Below are positions 1-5,275 of a stretch of 5,275 nt of DNA, piece by piece. A model generated the notes under the pieces. The model did not search any database, was not told where the DNA came from, and saw only the letters and a list, made by a program, of their open reading frames with translations. This DNA comes from Flavobacteriaceae bacterium. GTDB lineage: Bacteria > Bacteroidota > Bacteroidia > Flavobacteriales > Flavobacteriaceae. Every line of letters begins with the position of its first letter. The stretch's first letter is position 1. The stretch spans positions 1-5,275 of the forward strand of contig CANKLK010000147.1 of the NCBI GenBank assembly GCA_947482805.1. Direction: 5' to 3'. A program made the position numbers and the translations under genes.

Positions 1-19
1 AGATAATCAAAAAGGTTAC

Positions 20-27
20 TATATTTG
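20..27 (+). promoter_or_regulatory. Bacteroidota-type -7 promoter element for tRNA-Ser
   Basis: TATATTTG matches the TAnnTTTG -7 consensus used by the primary sigma factor of Bacteroidota. It lies 32 bp before the first tRNA base, which leaves room for a short 5' leader removed by RNase P. The -33 TTG element expected about 20 bp upstream would fall at or beyond the left edge of the window, so only half of the promoter can be checked. Confidence 0.6.
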
Positions 28-59
28 CAACCGCATTCAGCAAAAGGGTGCGACTTATT

Positions 60-144
60 GGAGAAATGGCAGAGCGGTCGAATGCGGCAGTCTTGAAAAC
101 TGTTGACTGTAACAGGTCCGGGGGTTCGAATCCCTCTTTCTCCG
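60..144 (+). tRNA. tRNA-Ser (anticodon UGA)
   Basis: This 85-nt gene folds as a class II tRNA. Acceptor strand GGAGAAA (60-66) pairs fully with TTTCTCC (137-143), and G144 is the discriminator base, as usual for serine tRNAs. The anticodon stem is 87-91 with 99-103, and the loop CTTGAAA places TGA at 94-96, which reads UCA and related serine codons. A long variable arm, diagnostic for Ser/Leu/Tyr tRNAs, occupies about 104-118. The T arm is GGGGG-TTCGAAT-CCCTC (120-136). CCA is not encoded, so it must be added enzymatically. No second copy of the tRNA 3' end is seen in the window, so there is no direct sign of an integrated element using it. Confidence 0.98.
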
Positions 145-151
145 CTGAATT

Positions 152-191
152 AAAACCCTAACAATTGATTTCAATTAGTTAGGGTTTTTTT
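152..191 (+). terminator. Intrinsic terminator of tRNA-Ser
   Basis: AAAACCCTAAC (152-162) pairs with GTTAGGGTTTT (178-188). The stem continues as AATTGA/TCAATT (163-168 with 171-176) with one bulged A at 177. A run of Ts (185-191) follows the GC-rich core. The structure starts 7 bp after the tRNA and should separate its transcription from the nuclease gene downstream. The flanking A and T runs also give it some potential on the opposite strand, but no - strand gene enters from the right here. Confidence 0.9.
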
Positions 192-238
192 ATTTCTACT
201 TCTAGTCTGCATTTAGTAAATTTATATCAGTATAGATC

Positions 239-246
239 TATCTTTG
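239..246 (+). promoter_or_regulatory. -7 promoter element for the secreted nuclease gene
   Basis: TATCTTTG is an exact TAnnTTTG match, 36 bp before the ATG at 283. That places transcription start near 252 and gives a leader of about 30 nt. No clean TTTG -33 box is present at the expected distance; TTTAG at 212-216 is the nearest candidate and is weak. The terminator at 152-191 upstream supports an independent promoter here. Confidence 0.55.
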
Positions 247-282
247 CCAGTAAGGAAACTCTAAACATCAAAATAAACAACA

Positions 283-1101
283 ATGGGTTTTAAAAAACAT
301 ACTTTATTCTTACTATCTATTCTATTTTTTAGTCTAATTATAAATGCTCAAGTTTCTATTTGTAGTTGGAACATAATGAATTTGGGCAAATCAAAATCGG
401 ATAGTGAATTAGAGTTCATAGCAAAAACTATCAACAAATATGACATTATTACTATTCAGGAAGTTGTGGCTGGAAATGGCGGAGCAAAAGCTGTTAGTCG
501 ATTAGTATCTATACTTAACAATAAAGGCGCTAAATGGGACTATGCTATAAGCGATGTTACTACAAGCGACAATCCATCTAGTAGAGAACGTTATGCTTTT
601 ATATGGAAGCCAACCAATGTTACTAAAATTGGTAACAGTTGGCTGGAACAAAATTTTCAGAGAGAAATTGACCGAGAACCCTTTATGAGCACCTTCGATT
701 ATAAAGGAAGTAGGTTTACTATAGCTTCTTTTCATGCTGTACCTAAAAAGAAAAATCCCGAAAAGGAAATCAAATACTTTAAACACCTGCCCTCTTTGTA
801 TCCTAAATTAAATATAATCTTTATGGGCGATTTTAATTGCTCACAATCCAACACCGTTTTTAATCCTTTAAAGAATATGGGTTATAAAAGTATATTGAAT
901 AATCAAAAAACGAGTTTACGTCAAAAGTGCCTCAAACAAGATTGTTTGGCTTCCGAATATGATAACATGTTTTATTTTTCAAAAAAGGTAACTGTTGAAA
1001 AAGCTGGAGTTGAAAATTTTCATACCAAATTTGTAACTCTTAAAGAAGCTCGGAAAATATCAGACCATATTCCGATATATGGCATTGTTTTGATTAAGTA
1101 G
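283..1101 (+). CDS. Secreted DNase I-like endonuclease (endonuclease/exonuclease/phosphatase family)
   Basis: The 272-aa product probably hydrolyses phosphodiester bonds in extracellular or periplasmic nucleic acid, with a divalent metal ion. Residues 1-22 form a Sec signal peptide (KK, hydrophobic core, likely cleavage INA|Q). The core shows the ordered EEP/DNase I motifs: N30 in SWNIMN; E60 in QEV, a metal ligand; R101-E-R-Y-A-F; REP at 131-133; catalytic H151 in SFHAVP; D183 and N185 in MGDFN; YDN at 226-228; and D261-H262 in SDH, the second catalytic histidine. The length fits a single-domain enzyme. REP and RERYAF resemble true DNase I more than sphingomyelinases or inositol phosphatases. 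C216 and C221 could form a small disulfide loop, but that is inference. The ATG at 283 follows an A-rich leader without Shine-Dalgarno sequence, as usual for the group. The gene is monocistronic: a tRNA terminator lies upstream and a convergent gene downstream. I see no C-terminal type IX secretion sorting domain. Substrate (DNA or RNA) is not decided by sequence. Confidence 0.9.
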   Translation: MGFKKHTLFLLSILFFSLIINAQVSICSWNIMNLGKSKSDSELEFIAKTINKYDIITIQEVVAGNGGAKAVSRLVSILNNKGAKWDYAISDVTTSDNPSSRERYAFIWKPTNVTKIGNSWLEQNFQREIDREPFMSTFDYKGSRFTIASFHAVPKKKNPEKEIKYFKHLPSLYPKLNIIFMGDFNCSQSNTVFNPLKNMGYKSILNNQKTSLRQKCLKQDCLASEYDNMFYFSKKVTVEKAGVENFHTKFVTLKEARKISDHIPIYGIVLIK

Positions 1102-1138
1102 TGTTTTAAAAACTTTCACAATTTTTAAGATAGTCTCG

Positions 1139-1960
1139 TTATTTTAATTTAGAAATTTCATTCAATAATTGCCATTTTTTTTCTTCTCGTTCTTTATTCT
1201 CTTTTTCACTTTCTTTTTCACTTTCTTTTAAAAAATCTTCATATGTAAGATCTGTAGCTTCAATGTATTCATATTTAAAATTCCACCCTTTACCTTTATA
1301 AAAACATATGAAGTTCAATCCATTTATAATATTATATCTTCCATGATATCCATGAAATGGAAATAATGGAACAGAAAGGTTTACTTTTATTTTAGGAAAA
1401 CTCATAGATTTATCATATATTTTTTTCCGATATAAATCTTGACCCCATGGTTCCTTAATATAACTTTTAAAATATTTAATAATTTCATTTTTACTTATTT
1501 CTTTATTATTACCATCTAAAATGGTAGACAAACTATCAGATTTTGAATTATTATTATATTCAAAATAATTGTGTTTTAAAATCAAGTTTCCTGTTAAATC
1601 TAAAATTGTTAATTCAAAACCAGTTTCTAACACTTTTAGAATATATTTTTTATCAAGAAATGTACAATAGCTATCGCCATCAATAATATCTTCTTTAAAG
1701 GTGCTTAATTCTTCTAATCTCTTTGCTCTCTCTTTAGCTTTTATTTCTTCTCTCTCTAATTTTCTTTTTTCTTCTTCAAGAAGTTTTCTTTTTTCTGAAC
1801 CATCAATTTTACTTTTATATTTATTAATAAGGCCTTTCCAGCCCTCATAACGTAAATCTAAATAAAAATTAAACAAAAATTTAAACAAATAATACCCCAA
1901 AATTGGAACTACAAGTATTATAGCAAAATAAATTAATAAAAAAACAAATCCCATATTCAT
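1139..1960 (-). CDS. Membrane-anchored coiled-coil protein of unknown function
   Basis: I do not recognise the family of this 273-aa protein. Residues 4-31 form one long hydrophobic segment, probably a transmembrane anchor or uncleaved signal anchor. Residues 45-88 are rich in K, E, R and L (LLEEEKRKLEREE and similar) and look like a charged helix or coiled coil. Residues 95-235 form a mixed alpha/beta region with many aromatics, including PLFPFHGYHGRY at 198-209. The tail from about 239 is again highly charged and contains the SEKE repeat. The many lysines downstream of the anchor suggest that the bulk is cytoplasmic. The ATG at 1958-1960 was chosen because the hydrophobic segment begins at once; the ATG two codons later (M3) would serve equally. 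The gene lies 169 bp downstream of the 192-aa gene on the same strand. No clear promoter is seen between them, so read-through is possible. The gene is extremely AT-rich, even for this window. Confidence 0.75.
   Translation of the reverse strand: MNMGFVFLLIYFAIILVVPILGYYLFKFLFNFYLDLRYEGWKGLINKYKSKIDGSEKRKLLEEEKRKLEREEIKAKERAKRLEELSTFKEDIIDGDSYCTFLDKKYILKVLETGFELTILDLTGNLILKHNYFEYNNNSKSDSLSTILDGNNKEISKNEIIKYFKSYIKEPWGQDLYRKKIYDKSMSFPKIKVNLSVPLFPFHGYHGRYNIINGLNFICFYKGKGWNFKYEYIEATDLTYEDFLKESEKESEKENKEREEKKWQLLNEISKLK
1202..1225. repeat. 12-bp perfect tandem duplication inside a coding region
   Basis: TTTTTCACTTTC occurs twice head to tail (1202-1213 and 1214-1225), and four more Ts begin a third unit. 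On the - strand it encodes the repeated tetrapeptide SEKE in the charged C-terminal tail of the 273-aa protein. Because 12 is a multiple of three, gain or loss of a unit keeps the reading frame. Confidence 0.85.
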
Positions 1961-2129
1961 TAAATTTTGGTTAAAAAAATGTCATAAATTAAAAATAATT
2001 ATTTAAATATACTAATTTTTATGTAATGGATTTGCGGAATTTTCAAAAAAAATCGACAAATTTTCACAATCCTTAGTTGCCATTTTTAAATTACTATTAA
2101 TTATATTTTGATACCTTAAAATAGTTAAA

Positions 2130-2708
2130 TTACCTATTTTTTAAAAACTCTATCAATACTTTACCATCTTGAATTGCGGGTGTTGTATCTCTGTGTACAA
2201 AACCATTTGGTACTTTATTAGAAGTTTTAAGAGAATAACAATTAATATATATTTTTGCCAACTTATTTCCTCCAAAGGAATAAAGATTATAAACATCAAT
2301 ATGTCCTTTTATATTTGGTACTAAAACGGAAGCAGCAATAGGTTCATTTAATGGCTTGCTTGACCCAATTGGAGTTTCATCGGAATCAGTTGTACTTTGA
2401 AAAGTTACTGGATTATATGTTTTTGTACCAGACCCAGACATCGATGTATATTCATACCTTAGTTTATCCATATAGGCTGGTATGTTATCAATCCCATTTA
2501 CAGGAATTGGATTTGTTTTGACTAAGCCAAACTCTCCAATTCCATTAGGATTTTCATCCAGAAGTGTTTCATCATGTTCAGAAGAAATTATCATCTCCTG
2601 CATGATACTTCTTTTTTCATGAATAATTGAAAGCTGTCGAATTTTATTAAATTTTTCTGCTTTTTTCTCCTCAGGAGATTTACTTTTTAAAAAATCAAAT
2701 AGTCCCAT
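2130..2708 (-). CDS. Hypothetical 192-aa cytoplasmic protein with MGLFDFLK N-terminus and NPIPV motif
   Basis: The function is unknown. The product starts MGLFDFLKSK, a short amphipathic start seen in many unrelated small bacterial proteins, then a charged helix (about 12-42). There is no signal peptide or membrane segment, so it is probably cytosolic. The conserved-looking core begins near 55 (GIGEFGLVKTNPIPVNGI, about 56-73), continues with a YMDKLRYEY stretch (79-87), a polar Ser/Thr-rich linker (88-118), and ends with IDVYNLYSFGG (137-147) and a KTSNKVPNGF segment (161-170). From memory, an uncharacterised group of proteins shares an NPIPV plus IDVY plus APxGF-like arrangement, but I cannot name a family and give this as a weak impression. 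The ATG at 2706-2708 follows an A/T-rich leader. It is a separate unit from the caspase-like operon, whose terminator lies upstream; the membrane protein gene follows on the same strand. Confidence 0.8.
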   Translation of the reverse strand: MGLFDFLKSKSPEEKKAEKFNKIRQLSIIHEKRSIMQEMIISSEHDETLLDENPNGIGEFGLVKTNPIPVNGIDNIPAYMDKLRYEYTSMSGSGTKTYNPVTFQSTTDSDETPIGSSKPLNEPIAASVLVPNIKGHIDVYNLYSFGGNKLAKIYINCYSLKTSNKVPNGFVHRDTTPAIQDGKVLIEFLKNR

Positions 2709-2801
2709 TTTTTTTAGTTTATTTAGTTAATAAATATATTATCAAATCTTTCTCGTATTAAGATTGTAAATGTTGGTTTTTAAAAAACTTCCATAATCAA
2801 T

Positions 2802-2809
2802 CAAATATA
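2802..2809 (-). promoter_or_regulatory. Possible -7 promoter element for the 192-aa gene
   Basis: On the - strand this reads TATATTTG, an exact TAnnTTTG match. It lies 93 bp before the ATG at 2708 and just after the operon terminator at 2830-2856, where a new promoter would be expected. No TTG -33 box is visible; the expected position falls in the terminator's T-run. Such a match can arise by chance in AT-rich DNA. Confidence 0.4.
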
Positions 2810-2829
2810 AAAAAAATATTACACTAATT

Positions 2830-2856
2830 AAAAAGGGCACTTTAATGAAAGTGCCC
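2830..2856 (-). terminator. Intrinsic terminator of the caspase-like operon
   Basis: GGGCACTTT (2835-2843) and AAAGTGCCC (2848-2856) form a perfect 9-bp stem with a 4-nt loop (2844-2847). On the - strand the stem is followed directly by five Ts (2834-2830). It begins 9 bp beyond the stop codon of the 121-aa gene. In the + direction there is no T-run after the stem, so it acts on - strand transcripts only. Confidence 0.93.
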
Positions 2857-2865
2857 AATATATTA

Positions 2866-3231
2866 TCATTTTACTTTTGTATATATTAATGGAGCCTCAA
2901 CTACCCCTATTAATTCACACTTTAATGTTTTATTGTCAATAGCCGTATAAACACATTCTGAAGCAAAATTAGTTGGCTCAAAAAAAGTTCTCATAAAAAT
3001 AGCATCCTCATCCATTCTAAATGTTATAACATCTAATGGTTCTCCGGTTGTACTTGACACTTCCTGTACTTGTAATTTACCATCAACATCTTTCCAAAAG
3101 AATAATTCAGTGGCCTCTACATCTAAACATCTCCAATAACCAATTAGATCATCGGTTTTAATGCAATTTTGACAAAAAACGGTATTTTGTAAACCGAATA
3201 CTAAAACGAAAACTAAAATTACTTTTCTCAT
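2866..3231 (-). CDS. Small secreted protein of unknown function, lipocalin-like in character
   Basis: This 121-aa protein has a clear Sec signal peptide: R2-K3, a hydrophobic core at 4-14, and a likely cleavage site around 19-22 (VFC|Q or CQ|N). C20 does not sit in a convincing lipobox, so a lipoprotein is less likely. The mature part, about 100 residues, begins with a DLIGYWRC segment (28-35) resembling the G-x-W start of small lipocalin-like beta-barrels. It continues with alternating hydrophobic/polar strands and ends IYTKVK. C23, C35, C93 and C105 could make two disulfides in the periplasm; this is inference. The gene is last in a three-gene operon, 33 bp after the caspase-like gene and just before the terminator. 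Its first nine codons nearly copy those of that upstream gene. It may be a partner or inhibitor of the protease, but the sequence does not show this. The family is not recognised. Confidence 0.8.
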   Translation of the reverse strand: MRKVILVFVLVFGLQNTVFCQNCIKTDDLIGYWRCLDVEATELFFWKDVDGKLQVQEVSSTTGEPLDVITFRMDEDAIFMRTFFEPTNFASECVYTAIDNKTLKCELIGVVEAPLIYTKVK

Positions 3232-3234
3232 GAT
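3206..3234. repeat. Leader repeat, copy A (start of 121-aa gene)
   Basis: This 29-bp stretch covers the start codon, the three bases before it and the first part of the signal peptide. It matches copy B at 4079-4107 at 27 of 29 positions in the same orientation. The two mismatches change K2 to R and F7 to V. Confidence 0.75.
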
Positions 3235-3264
3235 ATATATTTTTTTAAATTGATAATTTTACTT

Positions 3265-4104
3265 TTAATTTATTTCATTAGTTAAATCTTTAATAGTATA
3301 ATTAGGATTGCCAACTAATGCTCTATTATATTCTTTAAAGGAAGAAAATTTTTTAACTGTTTTTATTCCATTCTCATAAGTGGTTTGAGTTGTAATTCCA
3401 CTACTTTGATTACTTGAAACATAAATTTGTTTTTTATTATCGAACTTAAATGACTTTTTATAATCTGGATATTTAGTTGAAGTTTTAAAACATTCCTCAA
3501 CATTTTTACCATCTAAGAATTCAGTTAAAAATAAATCTACACCTCCTGTGAAATTATTAGCATAATAACAACTCGCTCCAATTCTGAAAAAAGGATAGGA
3601 ATAATCGGTAACTCTTTGGGCAGCTTCGTCAATTCCTATATCTTTGGTATCACTAGCTGACGACCCTGCGCCACCACAAACCGATTTAAATAACACAAGA
3701 GCGTTTTTTTTAAGTCTTAAATCTGCTAAAATCTGCTCTGTAGAAATAAATTTGTTTAAACACAAACCTCCCGTAGCTCCATTAATACCCAAAGTACTGC
3801 CATGGCCAGAATAAACAAAGAAACTAGCTGTTTTCGCAGCGAACTTTATTGATTCCCAATTGGTGTTTTCATCATAAAATTTAGTGACTTTAACACCATT
3901 TTTCATAAATACTAAAGCTAAAGAATTCATTTCTTCTATTGCTGATTTTGTACTTTCATCTGAATTCCCAACTACAAGTACCGCTTCTAGAGGCAATACC
4001 TTATTGCCTTTTGAAGAGTCATTAAACTTTGCCAAAGAAATTGTTTGTGGAATTGCAGCAAAACCAAATAAAGAAAAAACGAAAAATAAAATTACTTTTT
4101 TCAT
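3265..4104 (-). CDS. Secreted caspase-like (clan CD) cysteine peptidase homologue
   Basis: The 279-aa product has a Sec signal peptide (KK start, hydrophobic 4-18, cleavage probably near 19-20) and one caspase-haemoglobinase-fold domain at about 38-205. A first strand LEAVLVVGNSD (39-49) is followed by a helix and a second strand GVKVTKFYDEN (70-80). Then comes FFVYSGHGS (95-103) with the catalytic H101, and ALVLFKSVCGGAGSS (135-149) with the nucleophile C143 after a hydrophobic strand. This His-Gly...Cys-Gly order is the clan CD signature shared by caspases, metacaspases and gingipains; GHGS is especially gingipain-like. The later segment FFRIGASCYYANNF (172-185) and FLTEFLDGK (192-200) complete the fold. 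Residues 220-279 are a polar tail with no type IX sorting domain visible. Both dyad residues are present, so activity is likely but unproven; cleavage specificity cannot be read. It is the middle gene of the operon, 31 bp after the partial gene. Confidence 0.87.
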   Translation of the reverse strand: MKKVILFFVFSLFGFAAIPQTISLAKFNDSSKGNKVLPLEAVLVVGNSDESTKSAIEEMNSLALVFMKNGVKVTKFYDENTNWESIKFAAKTASFFVYSGHGSTLGINGATGGLCLNKFISTEQILADLRLKKNALVLFKSVCGGAGSSASDTKDIGIDEAAQRVTDYSYPFFRIGASCYYANNFTGGVDLFLTEFLDGKNVEECFKTSTKYPDYKKSFKFDNKKQIYVSSNQSSGITTQTTYENGIKTVKKFSSFKEYNRALVGNPNYTIKDLTNEIN

Positions 4105-4107
4105 GAT
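4079..4107. repeat. Leader repeat, copy B (start of caspase-like gene)
   Basis: This 29-bp stretch spans the start codon and first codons of the caspase-like gene and matches 3206-3234 at 27 of 29 positions. Codons for the shared V-I-L are identical in both copies. The likeness stops upstream of position -3 and inside the signal peptide. Confidence 0.75.
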
Positions 4108-4135
4108 TTTAAAAATTTAGGTTAATGAATTCGAT

Positions 4136-5275
4136 TTAATTAAATAGCACATTTGCTACATCTTCGTATGTTGTCACTTTTCCGTTATGAATGTGCATGT
4201 GCACTTTTTGCTTTGAAGTTGAATTTTTTAATGACTTAAAATCGGCATTTTTAATAAAAGCAATTTTATTGTCATTTGTTAATCCCCATAGTAAATTGTC
4301 ATTTTTTGGATTATATTTTACATTGTCTGAATATCTAAACAAGGCATTCGTGTTTTTTTCAACCAACACTACATTATTTAACACAATTGGCTTTCCATTT
4401 TCATCCACATAAATTGGATTGATTTCGCCACCAGATGGATAACTTCTAGGATAATCACAATTAACAAATCCAAAATTATTGATGGTCAAGGTTCGGATGA
4501 TTTTTTCTTCCCCACTTAGCGACTTAATTTCTAATTTTCTATAGGCGTTAACAACCCCATAATACTTATCCCATTCAAACTTAATCTTATCTGAAATAAG
4601 CTTTCTACCAGCTAATAACTTTGAATATTTCTTTTGATATATTTTAAGAGCATTGTTGTAATCTTTACCTTCTTCAAAAGCTAAATAACATAAACATTTA
4701 TTTTCTTTTCTGAATGAGCCATATTTTATGATTGAGGTTACTTCAAAAATTCCATTTTTAAGTGGTTTAATAATCATTTCTTGAGCGTCTGAAATTTTGC
4801 ATGTTTTAATGTCAATAGGTTCAAAACGCACATTTTTATATTCTTCTATTTCAGCATTTATTTTTGTAACATCAACTAACGTGAAAGATGCTGGGGTAGC
4901 AATTTTTGGTTCTGAAGGTATTGGTGGTAAAGAGTTTAATTCTTTATCAATATTTGAAATGCTGATAGAATCTTTCCCTTTTTCAATCCACTTACCATTG
5001 GTTTTATCCAAATCATATAAATTGAAATCTTTTGATTTGGTCCAACTGAATAAATCAACTTTAATTTTACTGGAAGGGTTTACATACAGTTCGGCTTTAT
5101 TCGACTTTGCAGTCAGCTCAACCATTCCTCCAGATTCTAGTACTTTGTCAACACCATTATCATTATGGTTCATCGGTATTCCTGCAAGATAAAAATCTAA
5201 AGGATTGTAAAATTCTCTGAAGGAGACTTCCACCTTGCCTTTGATTACATTTCCATCTTTATCCAAAAAGGCATC
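4136..5275 (-). CDS. Partial gene: multi-domain beta-rich protein of unknown function (5' end beyond window)
   Basis: The last 379 residues are visible, and the frame is open to the window edge. A TTG at 5264-5266 could be mistaken for a start, but the residues before it (DAFL) continue the domain, so the true start lies outside. Numbered from the first visible codon: residues 1-105 look like a beta-sandwich (DKDGNVIKGKVEVSFREF, then NPLDFYLAGIPM and LESGGMVELTA); a proline-rich linker lies at 115-128; residues 145-250 are a mixed region with C195 and C197 and a possible helix; residues 255-345 form another beta domain with GFVNCDYPRS, DENGKP and LLWGLTNDNKIAF. The first and last parts resemble, in my recollection, large uncharacterised secreted or outer-membrane-associated proteins of Bacteroidota, but I cannot name the family. 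A signal peptide would be in the missing part. It is the most upstream operon gene visible, 31 bp before the caspase-like gene. Confidence 0.82.
   Translation of the reverse strand, partial: DAFLDKDGNVIKGKVEVSFREFYNPLDFYLAGIPMNHNDNGVDKVLESGGMVELTAKSNKAELYVNPSSKIKVDLFSWTKSKDFNLYDLDKTNGKWIEKGKDSISISNIDKELNSLPPIPSEPKIATPASFTLVDVTKINAEIEEYKNVRFEPIDIKTCKISDAQEMIIKPLKNGIFEVTSIIKYGSFRKENKCLCYLAFEEGKDYNNALKIYQKKYSKLLAGRKLISDKIKFEWDKYYGVVNAYRKLEIKSLSGEEKIIRTLTINNFGFVNCDYPRSYPSGGEINPIYVDENGKPIVLNNVVLVEKNTNALFRYSDNVKYNPKNDNLLWGLTNDNKIAFIKNADFKSLKNSTSKQKVHMHIHNGKVTTYEDVANVLFN

Noticed and set aside
502..786. 94-codon open frame on the - strand
   Set aside because: It lies wholly inside the nuclease gene, whose catalytic motifs are intact across this region. 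Its translation shows no domain or plausible start context.
1102..1138. Possible shared terminator between the convergent genes
   Set aside because: Only a short GTTTT/AAAAC palindrome without a usable loop and a weak GTG/CAC pairing are seen. There is no GC-containing stem with a T-run in either direction.
1993..2004. 12-bp perfect palindrome AAATAATTATTT
   Set aside because: It is pure A/T in a very A/T-rich gap, where such palindromes are expected by chance. It is not placed at a promoter element I can identify.
2028..2072. Imperfect hairpin (GGATT with AATCC, AATTT with AAATT) between the two hypothetical genes
   Set aside because: The stem is broken by mismatched internal loops and has no T-run following on either strand. 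It is too weak to call a terminator or RNA element.
3884..4120. 78-codon open frame on the + strand
   Set aside because: It is antisense to the signal peptide and first strands of the caspase-like protein, and has no promoter element or recognisable protein features.
4191..5192. Two + strand open frames (4191-4412 and 4797-5192)
   Set aside because: Both are antisense to the partial beta-rich gene, which has coherent domain structure throughout. Their Ser/Phe/Leu-rich composition is typical of reverse-strand shadows.
5264..5266. TTG as start codon of the last - strand gene
   Set aside because: The frame stays open to the window edge, and the residues before it (DAFL) fit the beta-sandwich domain that follows. 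There would be no signal peptide or leader. The gene is better treated as cut by the window end.

Overview
The window looks like part of a chromosome from the Bacteroidota, most likely a Flavobacteriia-type bacterium. The DNA is strongly AT-rich. There are no Shine-Dalgarno sequences; start codons are preceded by A/T-rich leaders instead. Three sites match the TAnnTTTG -7 element of Bacteroidota promoters. Several proteins carry signal peptides ending in an A-Q- or Q-type junction, which is common in this group. No gene here allows a species assignment.

Layout. Positions 1-191 hold a complete tRNA-Ser(UGA) gene with its promoter element and a strong intrinsic terminator. On the + strand, 283-1101 encodes a secreted DNase I-like endonuclease (EEP superfamily) with all its catalytic motifs and its own promoter element. 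Everything after this lies on the - strand, so the nuclease is convergent with the next gene (stops 37 bp apart). Reading the - strand in transcription order from the right edge: a gene cut off by the window end (5275-4136, multi-domain, beta-rich, unassigned); a secreted caspase/gingipain-fold (clan CD) peptidase-like protein with an intact His/Cys dyad (4104-3265); and a small secreted cysteine-containing protein (3231-2866). The gaps between these three are only 31 and 33 bp. The set ends in a clear rho-independent terminator at 2830-2856, so they very likely form one operon whose promoter lies outside the window. Two further - strand genes follow: a 192-aa cytoplasmic-looking protein of unknown function (2708-2130), with a possible promoter of its own, and a 273-aa membrane-anchored coiled-coil protein of unknown function (1960-1139).

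How the genes may work together. The operon suggests an envelope or secreted module built around a caspase-like protease, with a large beta-rich protein and a small secreted partner. Which of them is substrate, inhibitor or scaffold cannot be told from sequence. The nuclease is a separate unit and probably degrades extracellular nucleic acid. I see no CRISPR array, insertion sequence, rRNA or replication origin. The remaining gaps (192-282, 1102-1138, 1961-2129, 2709-2865) are all under 200 bp and hold only the elements listed, as far as I can see.
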